Of a stretch of DNA of 64,000 nucleotides, positions 62,162 through 64,000 are shown piece by piece. How positions within the stretch are numbered: the first letter of the stretch is position 1; every line of letters begins with the position of its first letter. Under the pieces are notes generated by a model. The model saw nothing but the letters and a program-made list of their open reading frames with translations, searched no databases and was not told where the DNA came from. This DNA comes from Pontibacter burrus (GTDB lineage Bacteria; Bacteroidota; Bacteroidia; Cytophagales; Hymenobacteraceae). A program made the translations under genes and the position numbers. Location: positions 124,001-188,000 of the forward strand of contig NZ_JAAGWD010000005.1 of the NCBI RefSeq assembly GCF_010686685.1, in the 5' to 3' direction.

Positions 62162-62842
62162 ATGAAATCGACCTTTTTATCTCTTGTTTTCGTGATGATG
62201 CTCACGGCTGTGCAGGCGCAAACTGCCGCACCACAGCAAACAGCGCCATCCAAAAACACCCTGGCCAACCAGTACAACGCCCTGAAAAACAAGGCAAACT
62301 CTTATAATGAAAGCGGCCAGCAGTACAAGGTAGTTAATGTCAGAACGCTCGACTCTTTTTATAAAAGCGTGAACGACAGCCTGCAGGTAATAAGCAAAAA
62401 ACTGGCTGATGCCCGCCGTGGTGCCGATCAGGAACTGATAGATGCCCGTGCAAACGTAGCAGCACAGGAAAAGCAGCTGAAAGCCCTTACCGAAGAAACT
62501 GCCCGCAAAGAGCAGGAAGTTCAGAAAAGCCAGCACCTGATCAACAACATCTCGTTTTTCGGGATAGACATGCAGAAGCAGTTTTATGTAATCCTGAACT
62601 CGGTGATTATAGTTGCCCTGCTGATTGTATTGGCCGTTGTAATGATGCAATACAAGAGCAGCAAGCGCACAGCCGTAGAAAAAGTGAAAGCTTTTGACGA
62701 GATAGATAGCGAATTTAACGAATATAAAAAGGCTGCCCGCGAGCGCGAACTGAAACTGAAGCGCGAAATGCAGACCGAAATGAACCGCGCCGAAGAACTG
62801 AAACTTGAAGTGGCAGCACTGCAGCGCAAACAGCATGCTTAA
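62162..62842 (+). CDS. coiled-coil membrane protein of unknown function
   Basis: 226 residues. Signal peptide (MKSTFLSLVFVMMLTAVQAQ), a long periplasmic coiled coil (about 35-135, heptads around QVISKKLADARRGADQELID and KQLKALTEETARKEQEVQ), one membrane helix (about 145-167, VILNSVIIVALLIVLAVVMM), and a cytosolic charged helix (about 170-226). The layout suggests a structural or signalling linker between envelope and cytosol. Relatives in public Bacteroidota genomes often carry a misleading methyltransferase name, for which nothing here gives support. Confidence 0.8.
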   Translation: MKSTFLSLVFVMMLTAVQAQTAAPQQTAPSKNTLANQYNALKNKANSYNESGQQYKVVNVRTLDSFYKSVNDSLQVISKKLADARRGADQELIDARANVAAQEKQLKALTEETARKEQEVQKSQHLINNISFFGIDMQKQFYVILNSVIIVALLIVLAVVMMQYKSSKRTAVEKVKAFDEIDSEFNEYKKAARERELKLKREMQTEMNRAEELKLEVAALQRKQHA

Positions 62843-62864
62843 GCCATAGCACAACTATAAAGAG

Positions 62865-62895
62865 AGCCGCCGGAGCAAATTCCGGCGGCTTTTTT
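62865..62895 (+). terminator. intrinsic terminator after the coiled-coil gene
   Basis: AGCCGCCGGA (62865-62874) / TCCGGCGGCT (62881-62890), then six Ts. Confidence 0.9.
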
Positions 62896-63056
62896 GTTTC
62901 CGGCAACTATAGCTCACTTAATCCATCCACCAACTATAAACTATAGGTAATCATCCAAAACCTGCCTTAACCTATAGTTGCGCTACTTTATTTCTAAGAT
63001 TTAAACCCTTTCACTGCTGCTTTAGTACAACTATAGAAACTTTTTCAAGCTTTTAT

Positions 63057-63084
63057 ATGTATATACATTAAATGTTTGTACATT
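63057..63084. promoter_or_regulatory. overlapping palindromes, candidate operator of yceI
   Basis: ATGTATATACAT (63057-63068) is a perfect palindrome; ACATTAAATGT (63065-63075) overlaps it, and AATGT-TTGT-ACATT (63071-63084) runs into the -7 element. Repeated ACATT/AATGT half-sites around the promoter suggest repression by a dimeric regulator, for example of the MarR type; that is inference. Confidence 0.45.
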
Positions 63085-63086
63085 TG
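63079..63086 (+). promoter_or_regulatory. TAnnTTTG promoter of yceI
   Basis: TACATTTG about 50 bases before the ATG at 63136. Confidence 0.6.
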
Positions 63087-63135
63087 TGTAACGAAATTAA
63101 TTAACTCACTTAATAAAAAACTAAAACAATAAACT

Positions 63136-63669
63136 ATGGCTACTACAAAATGGATTATTGACCCGGCCCACAGCGAAATTCAGTTTAAAGTGAAACACCT
63201 GATGATCACGACTGTAACGGGTTATTTTAAGTCGTTTAACTTGGAAGTGGAAACAGAAGACGAAGACTTTACAAAAGCATCGCGCATCGAGTTTACCGCT
63301 GATATTGATTCTATCAACACAAACAACGACCAGCGCGATACGCACCTGAAGTCTGATGATTTCTTTAATGCCGAGCAGTTTAAGCAGCTGCGCTTTATAG
63401 GCAAGTCTTTTGAAGGTTCCGGCGACAACTATAAACTGCACGGCGATCTTACAATAAGAGACATAACCAAGCCCGTTACGCTTGATGTGGAGTATGGCGG
63501 CATTGTAGTAGACCCTTATGGCCAGACCAAAGCCGGCTTTACGGTAGATGGTAAAGTAAATCGCAAAGAATTTAACCTTACCTGGGATGCTGTAACTGAA
63601 GCTGGTCAGGTTGTAGTTAGCAACGAAATTAAACTGCATTGCGAGATTCAGCTCGTGAAGCAGGCCTAA
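63136..63669 (+). CDS. YceI family protein
   Basis: 177 residues, no signal peptide. Family marks: WIIDPAHSEIQFKVKHLMI at the start, GYFKSFN, FTADIDSINTNNDQRDTHLK, FFNAEQFKQLRFIGKSF, HGDLTIRDITKPVTLDVEY and KVNRKEFNLTWD. It is a lipocalin-like barrel for polyisoprenoid-type lipids, often stress induced. The version here is cytosolic, as commonly in Bacteroidota. It is preceded by a promoter with overlapping palindromes and followed by a terminator. Confidence 0.95.
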   Translation: MATTKWIIDPAHSEIQFKVKHLMITTVTGYFKSFNLEVETEDEDFTKASRIEFTADIDSINTNNDQRDTHLKSDDFFNAEQFKQLRFIGKSFEGSGDNYKLHGDLTIRDITKPVTLDVEYGGIVVDPYGQTKAGFTVDGKVNRKEFNLTWDAVTEAGQVVVSNEIKLHCEIQLVKQA

Positions 63670-63696
63670 AACTTTTTTCCTGTTTACTTAAATGAG

Positions 63697-63730
63697 CCGC
63701 TACGGGTGTTACCTGTAGCGGTTTGTTTTT
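63697..63730 (+). terminator. intrinsic terminator after yceI
   Basis: CCGCTACGGGT (63697-63707) / ACCTGTAGCGG (63711-63721) with one G-T pair, then TTTGTTTTTTT. Confidence 0.85.
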
Positions 63731-63875
63731 TTATATCCAGACCAAGATAAAAGCTACCCAGAGATTCACCTGACTTGCTGTAACCAACTTCTTTTGTAGC
63801 GTACCTAACTATAAGACAGCTATAGTTGTGCCGATTAAGTATAAAACTATAGTTTAGCAGGACAACTATAGCAAC

Positions 63876-64000
63876 ATGGCAATCCCTCTCTCCGACCACT
63901 ACTACACGCAACGGGCCCTGTACCAGCTCCGCGACTGGCAAAACCAGATGCAACGCGAGCCTACCTTCTTCAACAGCCTAGCCCGCAAAGCGCAGCACAA
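63876..64000 (+). CDS. start of a gene cut by the window end, possibly EcsC family
   Basis: Begins MAIPLSDHYYTQRALYQLRD and continues WQNQMQREPTFFNSLARKAQH to the last base. The YYTQRALYQLRDWQ pattern resembles the N-terminus of EcsC-family membrane-associated proteins in Bacteroidota. Only 41 codons are visible, so the assignment is weak. Confidence 0.45.
   Translation, partial: MAIPLSDHYYTQRALYQLRDWQNQMQREPTFFNSLARKAQH

Larger units (their letters stand above)
526..63854. repeat. dispersed 10-bp palindrome AACTATAGTT, about 29 exact copies
   Basis: Exact copies located by eye begin at 526, 2532, 5437, 7889, 10962, 11014, 13390, 13448, 14186, 31157, 31509, 33781, 33844, 37893, 42364, 42382, 44262, 45182, 48528, 49174, 52874, 53852, 54787, 56268, 56647, 56824, 57741, 59165 and 63845. 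Many more copies have CTATAG with a single matching flank, such as AACTATAG or CTATAGTT. They are found in genes and between genes on both strands. The list may miss a few. Confidence 0.85.

Noticed and set aside
526..63854. AACTATAGTT copies as insertion-sequence ends or attachment sites
   Set aside because: No transposase or integrase gene and no paired spacing; copies are too many and too evenly spread, also inside conserved genes.
63684..63953. 89-codon minus-strand ORF at the end of the window
   Set aside because: Covers the yceI terminator and the start of the next plus-strand gene; no recognised features.

Overview
The window looks like a chromosomal segment of a Cytophagales bacterium (phylum Bacteroidota), most likely family Hymenobacteraceae and close to Pontibacter. 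This rests on DUF4249, DUF4260, DUF4136, DUF3347 and HYC_CC_PP family proteins, a TonB receptor followed by a DUF4249 lipoprotein, TAnnTTTG-type promoters, AT-rich start regions without clear Shine-Dalgarno sites, and CzcA-TolC fusions. No rRNA, tRNA, CRISPR array, prophage or complete insertion sequence was seen.

Layout. 1-9.5 kb: housekeeping and accessory genes (a 5'-truncated lipocalin-like gene, DUF488, DoxX-like, ECF sigma factor, DUF4136 lipoprotein, long-chain acyl-CoA ligase, M1 aminopeptidase), then a decayed stretch (7.4-8.7 kb) with an amino-acid permease remnant and a CysN tail fused to a foreign signal peptide. 9.6-20 kb: class C beta-lactamase-like hydrolase, a NarL-type two-component pair, an FtsX/MacB-type ABC permease, and a divergent NtrC/NtrB-type pair with a readable sigma-54 promoter and enhancer palindrome between them. 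20-24 kb: TonB receptor, DUF4249, DUF4260. 24.5-43 kb: two heavy-metal efflux loci. The first is a small Cys-rich protein, a CzcA-TolC fusion and a CzcB adaptor. The second is an HYC_CC_PP protein, a CusA split into two ORFs, TolC, two tandem CusB-type adaptors with heavy-metal-binding domains, a 42-residue CC-motif membrane peptide, a YHS/TRASH-like lipoprotein and DUF3347. Between them lie MgtC, an endonuclease/phosphatase-fold protein and a PD40 lipoprotein. 43-53 kb: ion handling (K+ channel, PepSY, CPA2 antiporter, YbdG-like MscS channel), a tandem pair of STAS/SpoIIAA-like proteins, and an NhaC-family transporter behind a SAM-I riboswitch, which makes it a likely methionine transporter. 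53-64 kb: DUF72, cyanophycinase, FucP-type sugar transporter, RBBP9-like hydrolase, MBL-fold hydrolase, PAS/GAF sensor kinase, malate:quinone oxidoreductase, a coiled-coil membrane protein, YceI and the start of a possible EcsC gene.

The most unusual signal is not a gene. The 10-bp palindrome AACTATAGTT occurs about 29 times by eye, where well under one is expected by chance, and its core CTATAG with one matching flank is far commoner. It lies in coding and intergenic DNA, often overlaps stop codons (including both stops of a convergent pair), forms the core or base of terminator-like hairpins, and makes up helix P3 of the SAM riboswitch. It behaves like a Bacteroidota counterpart of the cyanobacterial HIP1 repeat.
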